Shown here: positions 1-8,935 of the stretch, one piece after another | Layout of the letters: every line of letters begins with the position of its first letter | How positions within the stretch are numbered: the first letter of the stretch is position 1 | Assembly (NCBI RefSeq): GCF_947495325.1 | Contig: NZ_CANLYK010000001.1 | Coordinates: forward strand, 1,612,001 to 1,676,000 | Reading direction: 5' to 3' | Origin: an uncultured Allomuricauda sp. | GTDB lineage: Bacteria; Bacteroidota; Bacteroidia; Flavobacteriales; Flavobacteriaceae | DNA: 64,000 bases | Notes under the pieces: model-generated | The model's database searches: none | The model's input: only the letters and a program-made list of their open reading frames with translations | Told to the model about the DNA's origin: nothing | Position numbers and translations under genes: made by a program

Positions 1-53
1 TTTTCGGTACTTACACAAAAAGAGGCTATAACTTATATTGATAAGAATTACAC

Positions 54-1157
54 ATGAATTTTAGTCCCTACGAAACAATTCATATACTTAGTATTTTTAT
101 TCAGCTTCCCTTAATTTCGGTTTTGCTTCTTAAAGGAAGACTGTTGATCTCCAATCAGATAATGATTTTCTTCTTTTTGGCACAAATCCTATACTCAGTC
201 GATGAAATCTTCAAGTCTGTCTCTTTTTATACCAATTTCCCATATTTAGCTTACATAGTACTACCCTTTTATGCCGTTTGGGGCCCTTCAATATACTTTT
301 ATATCAAATCTGAAAGCACTTATAAGTTCAGTTTTAAAACCAAATACGTGCTTCATTATTTACCATTTATTCTATTAACAACATACTTTCTTTTTAGCTT
401 CCATTTTCAGACCATTGAAGAGAAAAGTCAATTACTTATTTCAAAAGATATATTTCCAAATTTATATAGAAGGGGGTTTGTGTACTTTATTGGACTACAA
501 GTTTTCATCTATAACATCTTTGCAATAGTTACTATTGAAAAATTTGCCAAAAGTTATTCCATCAAAGACAGGAATGTGCAATCCAAAATAAAATGGAACA
601 GGTTTATTGCATATGGGTATTTTATAACATGTTTGTTTAATAATTTGGCATGGTACATATTTATGTATTCAAGTGCCAAAAACACCAAAGTCTATTTGTA
701 TGTATCCACATTTTTATTCTTGGCTTACTTCTCAATCATATTGTGCAAAGCACTGCTTAGCTCACATTTTGGTGAAAAATTAAAAAGCAACAAGTCTATT
801 TCCCTATCCAAAGAGGAGTATATCAACTTGAATTCTAGCCTAGAACGGTACATGAAAAATCAAAAACCATTCTTACAACTTGGACTTACATTGTCTGATT
901 TGGCCTCTCAGTTAAATACTAGGGAAAGACAATTGTCCCAATTCATTAATAACCATTACAATTTAACTTTTCAGGACTACATTAATTCATTACGAATTGA
1001 AGAAGCCAAAAAATTGATTGAACAAAATAGAAGCTCGGGAAAAACAATTCTGGAAATCGCCTATGCCTCAGGTTTCAATTCAAAAAGTGCTTTTAACTTC
1101 GCCTTTAAAAAACATACCCAGACTACACCCACCAGCTATAAAAGAAGTCTTAAATAA
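54..1157 (+). CDS. AraC-family transcriptional regulator with N-terminal membrane domain
   Basis: A 367-residue protein. Roughly the first 240 residues are hydrophobic, with about seven predicted membrane segments. The C-terminal ~100 residues form a two-helix-turn-helix AraC domain: the first HTH is near residues 278-300 (LSDLASQLN) and the second near 330-364 (ILEIAYASGFNSKSAFNFAF, followed by the typical TTPTSYK ending). This membrane-AraC layout is common in Flavobacteriia and implies a regulator that senses a signal in or across the inner membrane. The ligand and targets are unknown. It is not close enough to the next gene (112 bases) to prove co-transcription. Family call secure; function inferred. 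Confidence 0.9.
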   Translation: MNFSPYETIHILSIFIQLPLISVLLLKGRLLISNQIMIFFFLAQILYSVDEIFKSVSFYTNFPYLAYIVLPFYAVWGPSIYFYIKSESTYKFSFKTKYVLHYLPFILLTTYFLFSFHFQTIEEKSQLLISKDIFPNLYRRGFVYFIGLQVFIYNIFAIVTIEKFAKSYSIKDRNVQSKIKWNRFIAYGYFITCLFNNLAWYIFMYSSAKNTKVYLYVSTFLFLAYFSIILCKALLSSHFGEKLKSNKSISLSKEEYINLNSSLERYMKNQKPFLQLGLTLSDLASQLNTRERQLSQFINNHYNLTFQDYINSLRIEEAKKLIEQNRSSGKTILEIAYASGFNSKSAFNFAFKKHTQTTPTSYKRSLK

Positions 1158-1268
1158 CTAAATAATAGTCCTGTATCATGAAACAGGACATTTTAATGGA
1201 TTTATCCCTATTAATTTACCTATCGTAATTTTTTAGCAACAATAAACTCATTAATCACAAATCATTTC

Positions 1269-3056
1269 ATGAAGACATCAATTGAATTATTCTATCAAAA
1301 ACCAAAAACCTTATTTCTCTCTCTTTTTTTATTTCTCACCTTTTTCCAACTCACCTTTGCAGTCCAGGATATAGAAAACCCAAAGGTTAAATGGAAGTTT
1401 AAAACCCAAGGTGCAATTCGAGGTACTTCGGTAATTGTTAGCCAGACAATTTATTTTGGGAGTTCAGATGGTCATATCTATGCTTTGAACAAACTAGATG
1501 GGAGCTTAATATGGAAACATAAAACAGAAGGCGCCATAGTTTCATCGCCGTTGATAGATGGCTCAAGGCTGTACATTGCCAGCAGGGACAATAATTTATA
1601 TGCCCTAAATAGTACCGATGGGAACTTAATCTGGAAATTTAAGATGTCCGAAATTCTGAAAGATGACCATAGTGGATGGAAATACTACATGGCTTCTCCG
1701 GCACATATGGGAGAAAATGTTCTGATTGGATCGGGTGATGGTAATTTATATGCTGTCAACGCAGCAAGTGGAAAATTGGATTGGAAATTTAAGACCAATG
1801 GAAGAATCCGGGCGACACCTTTGATACATGAAAACAAAATTTATCAACCCAGCAATGATGGCTATGTTTACGTTTTGAACTCGGAAGGAAACTTGGATTG
1901 GAAATTTGAAACGCTGGGGGTTGGTTACAATCCAGCTGATTTTTCCTTTGACCGAAGTTCTATAATTGCACAACCACAGATTAAGGATAATTTACTCTTC
2001 ATAGCCTCAAGAGATGGAAATACTTATGCCATCAATCTGAGTACAAAAAAGATTGAATGGAAATTCACCTATGGCAATACATGGGCAATGTCTACAACTA
2101 TTGATGATACTACAGTATATGTAGGTTGGTCCACAAATGACATTTTTTCCGCTTTTGATATAAAAACAGGTGAAGAGAAATGGAAGTATAAGACGGGTGC
2201 CCATAACTTTCCAAAAGGATTATTGTCCAATACGAGCGTCTATATCACTTCTTCTGATGGCAAATTGTATAGGTTAAACAAATCTACTGGTGAAAAAACA
2301 TGGGAATACCCTATTGGTGATGAAATCTACTCGTCGCCGGTATATGATACAAATACCATTTTCTTTGGATGCGATGATGGATTTCTATATGCAATAGATG
2401 AAGGTGCAAAGGTGCATAAAGTTGTTTACCATCCTTATGATAAAAACGGAAGGCTTAAAAATCCCAAGGGAAGCAAAGAAATACCAGCTTATTTGAAGAA
2501 AAAAGGATTTACCCATATTGATAATGAAGAAAAACTGTATCAATTTGTTGAAAACCGGATGAAGGACAAAGCCCCAAGCGTAATTGTTTTCTCCCATATG
2601 GTTATCCCAAGGGATTTACTAGGAGCAAATCCTGAAAAAGGACTTATGAGGCACTATTTAGATGAAGGCGGAAAAGTGCTTTGGCTCGGTAATATTCCCA
2701 ATTTTTATGAACGGAACAGTGAAGGGAAAGCTATTCGTTCCAAAACAGCTGCTTCAAAATTGCTCGGTGTTAAGTACAAAGCACCAGAATCAGGTGTGTA
2801 TTTCAGTAAAGCTACACAAGAAGGTGAAAATTGGGGACTTCCCAAATGGACAAAAACAATAAGTACCGATATCGAGTCAAATAACATTACTCCCCTAGCC
2901 TATAACGAGTTTAATGAAATTAGTTTTTGGGTAAAAAAATTCCATCCGAGATTAGGTTCTGGCTTTGTTTCTGGCAGAACTTGGGGACACAACGTTTCTA
3001 TTAAAGAAAAAGATCTTGATTTATTGTACAAACTGGCCATCAATGGATTGGAATAA
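1269..3056 (+). CDS. Secreted PQQ-type beta-propeller protein with ThuA-like C-terminal domain
   Basis: A 595-residue protein with an N-terminal signal sequence (cleavage near residue 31). Residues ~35-380 carry at least seven propeller blades with the recurring pattern 'G.LYALN...G...WKFKT', as in PQQ-dependent dehydrogenases and BamB. From ~390 to the end the sequence changes to an alpha/beta domain with 'PSVIVFSHMVIP' and 'YLDEGGKVLWLGN', resembling ThuA/glutamine-amidotransferase-like folds, in which a carbohydrate-related role is often suggested. The enzyme-specific PQQ ligands cannot be confirmed, so it may be a scaffold or binding protein. A hairpin terminator follows directly. Confidence 0.82.
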   Translation: MKTSIELFYQKPKTLFLSLFLFLTFFQLTFAVQDIENPKVKWKFKTQGAIRGTSVIVSQTIYFGSSDGHIYALNKLDGSLIWKHKTEGAIVSSPLIDGSRLYIASRDNNLYALNSTDGNLIWKFKMSEILKDDHSGWKYYMASPAHMGENVLIGSGDGNLYAVNAASGKLDWKFKTNGRIRATPLIHENKIYQPSNDGYVYVLNSEGNLDWKFETLGVGYNPADFSFDRSSIIAQPQIKDNLLFIASRDGNTYAINLSTKKIEWKFTYGNTWAMSTTIDDTTVYVGWSTNDIFSAFDIKTGEEKWKYKTGAHNFPKGLLSNTSVYITSSDGKLYRLNKSTGEKTWEYPIGDEIYSSPVYDTNTIFFGCDDGFLYAIDEGAKVHKVVYHPYDKNGRLKNPKGSKEIPAYLKKKGFTHIDNEEKLYQFVENRMKDKAPSVIVFSHMVIPRDLLGANPEKGLMRHYLDEGGKVLWLGNIPNFYERNSEGKAIRSKTAASKLLGVKYKAPESGVYFSKATQEGENWGLPKWTKTISTDIESNNITPLAYNEFNEISFWVKKFHPRLGSGFVSGRTWGHNVSIKEKDLDLLYKLAINGLE

Positions 3057-3077
3057 TATTTCATCCTTTTACAAAAT

Positions 3078-3109
3078 AAAAAACCACCCATTTAAATGGG
3101 TGGTTTTTT
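3078..3109. terminator. Bidirectional intrinsic terminator
   Basis: A perfect inverted repeat built on ACCACCCATTT/AAATGGGTGGT, flanked by A and T tracts on either side. It lies between the convergent propeller gene and secDF and can serve both. Confidence 0.85.
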
Positions 3110-3130
3110 ATATAAATCGTACAGAACGTT

Positions 3131-6094
3131 TTATTCGTCAGCTCCCGCTATTTTCTTTTTTAAAGCATCAAACATAATCGGTGTTGCAATAAATACAGAC
3201 GAATATGTACCCACCAACACACCAACAATCATAGCAAACATAAATCCTTGAAGACTTTCTCCTCCAAATGTAAAGATGGCCAACAGCACTATCAATGTGG
3301 TTAAAGAAGTGTTCAATGTACGGCTCAATGTACTATTTAATGCTTGATTAATGTTTTCTCCATTATTCCACCCCTTAAGGTTCACAATCTCCCGAATACG
3401 GTCAAAAACAACCACGGTATCATTCAGGGAGTACCCTATTACCGTAAGGATTGCAGCTATAAATGCCTGATCAATTTCCATGTTAAATGGCATGATGCTT
3501 CCGGTTAATGAGAAAATTCCCAACACGATCATTACATCATGGAATACCGCAACAACGGCGCCTAATGAAAATTGCCATTTTCTAAATCGCAATAAGATGT
3601 ATAGGAATACAACCGCCAATGAGCCGATAATTGCCAAAAAGGCGTTGTTCTTAATATCATCAGCTATGGTTGGACCAACTTTTACAGATTGTAAGATACC
3701 TATTGATTTTTCAGATGCCCCAACGGTAAAGTCTTCAAAAGAAGTGCCATCTGGCAAGTAGTTTTGAAGTGCTGTATATAATTTATCTTGAATTTCATTA
3801 TCCACCTCAATACCTTCAACATCTACCTTATAGGGAGTGGTTACTTTAATCTGATTTGCCTCTCCGAAAGTTTTCACATTGGTTCCGCTACCAAATACAG
3901 TATTTAATTCTGAAGCAATTTCTGATGGATTAACGGCCTTTTCAAAACGGATTTGATAAGAACGTCCACCAACAAAATCGACCCCCTGTTGTAATCCTGT
4001 TGTGAATAACGAGAATACTCCAACACCAACCAAAATAAGAGAAACTACATAAGCTATCTTACGTTTGCCCAAGAAGTTAATCTTCATATTCGTGAACAAG
4101 TTTTTGGTCAATCCTGTTGAAAAATCCAAACTTCTTCCTTTTTTAGAAACATACCAATCTACCAGCAAACGAGTAATAAAGATTGCAGTAAACAAAGAGG
4201 TAACAATACCTATCAATAAGGTAGTAGCAAATCCTTTAATTGGGCCTGAACCGAAGATAAAAAGTATAATCGCTGTAAGCCCTGTTGTAATGTTTGCATC
4301 TAAAATAGAGGACAATGCATTACTAAAACCATCGGCAACGGCTTGAGCTTTCCCTTTGCCACGTGCCAATTCCTCTTTAATTCGTTCAAATATAAGTACG
4401 TTGGCATCTACCGACATACCAATGGTCAAAACGATACCGGCAATACCAGGTAAAGTCAATACTGCGCCTAAGCTTGTCAGTACTCCAAAGATTAATAGGA
4501 TGTTCAGTATTAAGGCGATATCTGCAAAGATTCCGGCTTTTCCATAGTAGAAAACCATCCATACCAATACAAATGCCATTGCAATCAAGAAAGACATAAA
4601 ACCACTATCAATAGCTTCTTGCCCTAAAGATGGACCAACAACTTCTGATTGAATGATTTCTGCGGAAGCTGGTAATTTACCTGCACGCAATACGTTAGCG
4701 ATATCTTTGGTTTCATTTACTGTAAATGTTCCCGTAATCTCCGAACGACCACCAGATATTGGTCCTGTAGAAACCCCTGGAGCGGTGTATACTTTGTTAT
4801 CCAATACAATGGCAATACCTGTTTGGTTATTGAAAGCATCTCCGGTCAATTTTTCCCATTCCTTTGCCCCTCTTGTATTCATGGTCATACTTACAGCAGG
4901 CTTGTTGAATTGGTCAAATGTATCTTGAGCATCAGAAACTACATCTCCACTTATTCTAGGAGTATTATCTCTATTGGACTTTAAGGCGTACAATTCGGCC
5001 AGTTCAGAATCTTTGGCTGATCGTTCCCAAAGGAATTTCGTAAACTGTACATCATTAGGTAAAAGTCTTTTGATTTCGCGCATTCTCAAGTATCCACCGA
5101 TTTCTGCGGTATCTGTAACCAATACCCTGGCAATTGCATGACTCCCAGGACTTGCAGGAATCAATTTGCTCAACAATGGGTTTACCTGTGTGCTTAAATC
5201 CAAAGAATCTTGTGCAACATCTGATAATAAGGAATCAATTTCAGATTCCGGTTTAGAAATTTCTTCCTCAGTTTCAACTGGTTCTAAAATCTCTTTTAGT
5301 TTTTCATTTGCATTGATAAAAAAGGTGCCTATGCTCTGGTTACTCTGTGAGTAGGTTTCCCAGAATTCCAATTGAGCTGTACTTGACAACAATTCTTGGG
5401 CCCTTGCAATGTCTCTAGCACCGGGTAATTCCACCAAAATACGTCCAGAATTCCCTTCCCTTTGAATATTGGGTTGTGTTACCCCAAAACCATCAATACG
5501 CTCGCGGAGTACTTCAAAAGCCGAAACGATTGACTCATCAATCTTTGTTCTAATGATAGGTTTTACCTCATCATCCGTCATTTGAAAATTGATGACATCA
5601 CTTAATCCCTTGTTTGCAAAAATATCAGGGGAAGCAAGTTTAGCATCTCCTTTTATATTGTCGAATGCATCGAAAAATAACTCCAAATACGTATCCGGAC
5701 TATTTTTGGAAGCATCATCAGCATCAGCCAAAGCTTTGTTGAAAATTGGATTTTTGGTATTGTTTGCAAGACCTTTCAAGATATCTTTTACCGAAATCTG
5801 AAGGGTTACATTGATACCTCCCTTAAGGTCCAATCCCTTGTTCAATTCCTTTTTCTTCGCATCATCATAGCTGGTATATCCCAAAACCGGATTACTACCA
5901 ATCGAATCTAGATATGATGCTTCTAAAGCCTCACGCTTTGCCACATAATCTTCTTCAGCTTCCGAAATTTGATTGACCGCATAGGTTTCAGCATCCTTTT
6001 CCAACTTACTTGCGATGAAAGTATAGGAAAGCTGATAAATACTTACCAAACCAAAAAGGAGCGCGAAAAGCTTTATAAGTCCTTTATTTTGCAT
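3131..6094 (-). CDS. secDF: Protein translocase subunit SecDF (fused SecD-SecF)
   Basis: A 987-residue single-chain fusion of SecD and SecF, the accessory membrane part of the Sec translocon, which uses the proton gradient to pull exported proteins across the inner membrane. An N-terminal membrane helix (residues ~8-27) is followed by the large periplasmic SecD domain with the 'GLDLKGG' motif. A SecD membrane bundle lies at ~500-660 and contains 'GIVLTIGMSVDANVLIFERIKEE'-type sequence. The SecF half starts near residue 685 with 'GVDFVGG' and a second bundle with 'SLNDTVVVFDRIRE'. Fusion and length are usual for Bacteroidota. It is separated from mdh upstream by a hairpin, so it is probably transcribed alone. 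Confidence 0.97.
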   Translation of the reverse strand: MQNKGLIKLFALLFGLVSIYQLSYTFIASKLEKDAETYAVNQISEAEEDYVAKREALEASYLDSIGSNPVLGYTSYDDAKKKELNKGLDLKGGINVTLQISVKDILKGLANNTKNPIFNKALADADDASKNSPDTYLELFFDAFDNIKGDAKLASPDIFANKGLSDVINFQMTDDEVKPIIRTKIDESIVSAFEVLRERIDGFGVTQPNIQREGNSGRILVELPGARDIARAQELLSSTAQLEFWETYSQSNQSIGTFFINANEKLKEILEPVETEEEISKPESEIDSLLSDVAQDSLDLSTQVNPLLSKLIPASPGSHAIARVLVTDTAEIGGYLRMREIKRLLPNDVQFTKFLWERSAKDSELAELYALKSNRDNTPRISGDVVSDAQDTFDQFNKPAVSMTMNTRGAKEWEKLTGDAFNNQTGIAIVLDNKVYTAPGVSTGPISGGRSEITGTFTVNETKDIANVLRAGKLPASAEIIQSEVVGPSLGQEAIDSGFMSFLIAMAFVLVWMVFYYGKAGIFADIALILNILLIFGVLTSLGAVLTLPGIAGIVLTIGMSVDANVLIFERIKEELARGKGKAQAVADGFSNALSSILDANITTGLTAIILFIFGSGPIKGFATTLLIGIVTSLFTAIFITRLLVDWYVSKKGRSLDFSTGLTKNLFTNMKINFLGKRKIAYVVSLILVGVGVFSLFTTGLQQGVDFVGGRSYQIRFEKAVNPSEIASELNTVFGSGTNVKTFGEANQIKVTTPYKVDVEGIEVDNEIQDKLYTALQNYLPDGTSFEDFTVGASEKSIGILQSVKVGPTIADDIKNNAFLAIIGSLAVVFLYILLRFRKWQFSLGAVVAVFHDVMIVLGIFSLTGSIMPFNMEIDQAFIAAILTVIGYSLNDTVVVFDRIREIVNLKGWNNGENINQALNSTLSRTLNTSLTTLIVLLAIFTFGGESLQGFMFAMIVGVLVGTYSSVFIATPIMFDALKKKIAGADE

Positions 6095-6182
6095 TGATTG
6101 TTAAATTTTTAGAAGTTTTCTTAAACAGCGTGCAAATATATCATTTCCAACAGGATTTGCCAATAGAATTTAGGGGAATTGC

Positions 6183-6206
6183 AAATGGGCAGTTTCCTGC
6201 CCATTT
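6183..6206. terminator. Putative terminator hairpin between mdh and secDF
   Basis: A 10-bp perfect stem, AAATGGGCAG/CTGCCCATTT, with a 4-base loop, 27 bases after the mdh stop. The T tract is short, so it may work as a weak terminator or as an mRNA 3' end stabiliser. Confidence 0.55.
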
Positions 6207-6233
6207 ATTTTAAATCTTAAAATGTATCAAAGT

Positions 6234-7160
6234 TTAGAACTGAAGCAGCCCGTTGGTTTTTTTAACCCCTTCGGCACTTTCCTGCATTTTTGCCTTTTCA
6301 GCATCACTCAATTCTATCTCCACAACCTTTTCAATACCGTTTCTTCCCAACAGCACGGGAACTCCAATACATAAATCTTCCAATCCATATTCCCCTTCCA
6401 AAAGTGTTGAACATGGGAACATTTTTTTCTGATCACAAGCAATTGCCTGAACCAATCCTGAAACGGCGGCTCCCGGCGCATACCAAGCACTGGTTCCCAA
6501 TAGTTTTGTTAAAGTGGCACCACCAACTTTAGTGTCCTCTACCACTTGTTGCATGCGGTCTTCTGCCAAAAATTCGGAAACTTTGACGCTATTTCTAGTT
6601 GCATGGCCAATTAACGGCACCATCCCTTTATCACTATGGCCTCCAATTACCATCCCATCAACATCAGAAATAGGTGCTTCCAATGCTTCTGCTAATCTAT
6701 ACTTGAAACGGGCACTGTCCAAAGCCCCTCCCATACCAATAATCTTATGTTTTGGCAAACCTGTAGTTTTATGTACCAAATAGGTCATTGTATCCATAGG
6801 ATTACTTACCACAATCAAAATAACATTGGGGGAATGCTCAATAAGACTGGAAGATACCGTCTTTACGATTCCTGCATTGATCCCTATAAGTTCTTCACGC
6901 GTCATCCCTGGTTTCCTAGGAATTCCTGAAGTAATAACGGCAATATCGCTGCCTGCAGTTTTTGAATAATCACTGGTACTCCCAGTAATTTTGGTATCAA
7001 ACCCGTTTAGTGAGGCTGTCTGCATCAAATCCATCGCCTTTCCTTCGGCATATCCTTCCTTAATATCCAACAATACAACTTCTGATGCAAAATTTTTCAT
7101 TGCAATATATTCGGCACAACTAGCGCCAACAGCTCCTGCTCCAACTACTGTAATTTTCAT
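6234..7160 (-). CDS. mdh: Malate dehydrogenase
   Basis: A 308-residue NAD-dependent malate dehydrogenase of the LDH-like type; it interconverts malate and oxaloacetate in the TCA cycle. The start is set at the ATG before KITVVGAGAVG, because the Rossmann glycine motif GAGAVG then lies at residues 7-12, as in the family; an in-frame extension of nine residues upstream has no family support. Other visible signatures are the substrate loop 'GIPRKPGMTRE', 'VVSNPMD', and the catalytic histidine in 'GGHSDKGMVP'. A TATTTTTG box on the minus strand (7194-7187) fits a TAnnTTTG -7 element. Confidence 0.97.
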   Translation of the reverse strand: MKITVVGAGAVGASCAEYIAMKNFASEVVLLDIKEGYAEGKAMDLMQTASLNGFDTKITGSTSDYSKTAGSDIAVITSGIPRKPGMTREELIGINAGIVKTVSSSLIEHSPNVILIVVSNPMDTMTYLVHKTTGLPKHKIIGMGGALDSARFKYRLAEALEAPISDVDGMVIGGHSDKGMVPLIGHATRNSVKVSEFLAEDRMQQVVEDTKVGGATLTKLLGTSAWYAPGAAVSGLVQAIACDQKKMFPCSTLLEGEYGLEDLCIGVPVLLGRNGIEKVVEIELSDAEKAKMQESAEGVKKTNGLLQF

Positions 7161-7404
7161 TTTTCTAGGTTTAAATTTGAATCGCACAAAAATAAGGCAT
7201 TTAAATCAGAAAAAACCTGACTTTTGGCATTTTAGAGCATGTCTATTTTCTTGTTTTCTTGTAAGTAAATGAAACGTAATGTTAACAAAATATGTAATTC
7301 AACGATGAAATAAAAGCAAGTCATACCATACATCGAATTTGTAACAATAGTTTTTCATAAATCAGCGTTCTAATAGTCCCAAATTACGTTTAACCTACTT
7401 GCCT

Positions 7405-7773
7405 ATGAAAAAGCTCTTTTCATTATTGTCAATTGTATGTATAATTGCGATAAGCAACTGTACCAGTATCCCTGAAAATAATGACCCTATTTTAGGTATC
7501 TGGGCTCGAGGCAGTTCAACACTTGACAACAAAAGCGAAAATTCCACACGGGAAGAGTGGATTTTCAATGATGTATACTTAGGTAGATATCAAAGCTATT
7601 CCAATTCCCATCTTATTTTTTACACAGATTTTAAGTGGTCCGAAGAAAATGGCGTTTATTCCATTATTTATTCAGACGACGAAGTAAATGATGTTTCTGT
7701 AAGTTTAGAGGAATCCAATGATTCAGAAGTTTTAGCCCTAGAAAACGGTTCCGTCTTCGCCACTAGGGAATAA
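7405..7773 (+). CDS. Small lipoprotein of unknown function
   Basis: A 122-residue protein with a lipoprotein signal: 'MKKLFSLLS...IAISNC', where Cys lies at about residue 18. The start is placed at the ATG that begins MKKL; a TTG two codons upstream is less likely. The mature part contains 'PILGIWARG' and 'EEWIFNDVYLGRYQ', reminiscent of lipocalin-like/DUF4488-type Bacteroidota lipoproteins, but I cannot name a family. Single gene, ended by a strong hairpin. Confidence 0.75.
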   Translation: MKKLFSLLSIVCIIAISNCTSIPENNDPILGIWARGSSTLDNKSENSTREEWIFNDVYLGRYQSYSNSHLIFYTDFKWSEENGVYSIIYSDDEVNDVSVSLEESNDSEVLALENGSVFATRE

Positions 7774-7800
7774 ATTAGAAGACATCACCATATGAAAATA

Positions 7801-7832
7801 AAATGCCCCATCTTTTTTGACGGGGCATTTTT
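7801..7832. terminator. Bidirectional intrinsic terminator
   Basis: Stem AAATGCCCC/GGGGCATTT with A and T tracts outside it. It lies between the convergent small lipoprotein gene and the DUF6588 gene. Confidence 0.8.
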
Positions 7833-7853
7833 AGTTATGGTTGGTTATTTGTT

Positions 7854-8864
7854 TTATCTAAATCCAAAATTGACACCAAAGGTAAGAGTGCTAAATTCAG
7901 CAATATTATAATCGGCATTAATTCTAAAGAAGCCTAGTTTCAGTTTTGTCCCAATGTTTGCAGATACCCCACTTACCTTGTTACTAATAGCAAACGGGTC
8001 ATTATACACAATTGGAGCACCTATTGTTTCAACTTCATATGTACCCAAAATATCGATATCCGATTTTCCGGTGATATAATTCAATCCTCCATAAAAATTG
8101 ATTACTGGCAAACGTGTAGAGACTACGGCACTAAAATTCCATGAGCTAAACTGCGCATCAATACGCTGGTTTTCTCCGTTAACAACCCCTGTGCTGGTAA
8201 AATCATATTCCCCACTCAGATTGGTATAGCCTATAACCGCAGAGATTGCTACAGGAAGCAATTTATCTGCAGGAAGATGTTTGGTGAAATCATGTTGAAT
8301 TCCAAAACCATACAGTCCCACTGAAACATCATCTGTGTTTATTTTAGGCAAAAACCGAGCTTTTATCTCAGTTCCTTTTATTAAGCCTACACTTGCTTGA
8401 ATGTATCCTGAAGGAATAAAATTTAAATCTTCTGAAGACAAACCAGACGGCAGTTCAAACTGTGTGCTTACCTGCTGTCCTTCAATAATTGCGTTAATGG
8501 CGACATCAATTCCCTCAATATCCCCCAAAGCGGTTGCCACTTCTTTTGAGGTACTTGCATCAACAAACTGAAGATTTTCATAATCCGCGGTATTTAGGGT
8601 AAAGGTCTTTTTATCATCCTTGTTTTTAAAACCGGTGATATTTCCGATAATTGAAATTTCAAATCCGCCCAATGGTTTGGCATCTGCAGAATTGTACCAT
8701 CCGTTGGAGATGCTATAAATCCCTGCTTCTGTCATTGGAGCCATCCAATCATTGGTAAACCGCTCAGCGTCATTTAGACCTGCGGCTAAGAGATCATTTA
8801 AATTTGATTGTGCCGTTCCTATGGAAAAACTACATAATGCGAACAAAAGAATTATTCTTTTCAT
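7854..8864 (-). CDS. DUF6588-family putative outer-membrane protein
   Basis: A 336-residue protein with a clear signal peptide ('LFALCSFSIGTAQ') and a mature part rich in alternating hydrophobic/polar strands, ending 'LTFGVNFGFR' with a terminal aromatic-Arg, typical of a beta-barrel outer-membrane protein. The opening 'LNDLLAAGLNDAERFTNDWMAPMTEAGIYSIS' region matches my recollection of the DUF6588 family of Bacteroidota. The gene sits between mdh and gyrB. Family name moderately sure; role unknown. Confidence 0.8.
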   Translation of the reverse strand: MKRIILLFALCSFSIGTAQSNLNDLLAAGLNDAERFTNDWMAPMTEAGIYSISNGWYNSADAKPLGGFEISIIGNITGFKNKDDKKTFTLNTADYENLQFVDASTSKEVATALGDIEGIDVAINAIIEGQQVSTQFELPSGLSSEDLNFIPSGYIQASVGLIKGTEIKARFLPKINTDDVSVGLYGFGIQHDFTKHLPADKLLPVAISAVIGYTNLSGEYDFTSTGVVNGENQRIDAQFSSWNFSAVVSTRLPVINFYGGLNYITGKSDIDILGTYEVETIGAPIVYNDPFAISNKVSGVSANIGTKLKLGFFRINADYNIAEFSTLTFGVNFGFR

Positions 8865-8888
8865 CTTGTAAAATTTTTCCTAAAACTA

Positions 8889-8917
8889 AAAAACTCGCTT
8901 TGTAAGAGCGAGTTTTT
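8889..8917. terminator. Intrinsic terminator after gyrB
   Basis: Perfect stem AAAAACTCGCT/AGCGAGTTTTT with a 7-base loop, 19 bases after the gyrB stop on the minus strand. Confidence 0.82.
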
Positions 8918-8935
8918 GTTGTGAAACAGTAGTTA

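Noticed and set aside
3442-3449. A fourth CCGTAAGG
   Set aside because: It lies inside secDF, has no TAGGTTTG at 27 bases and no inverted half-site; one such 8-mer is expected by chance in 64 kb.
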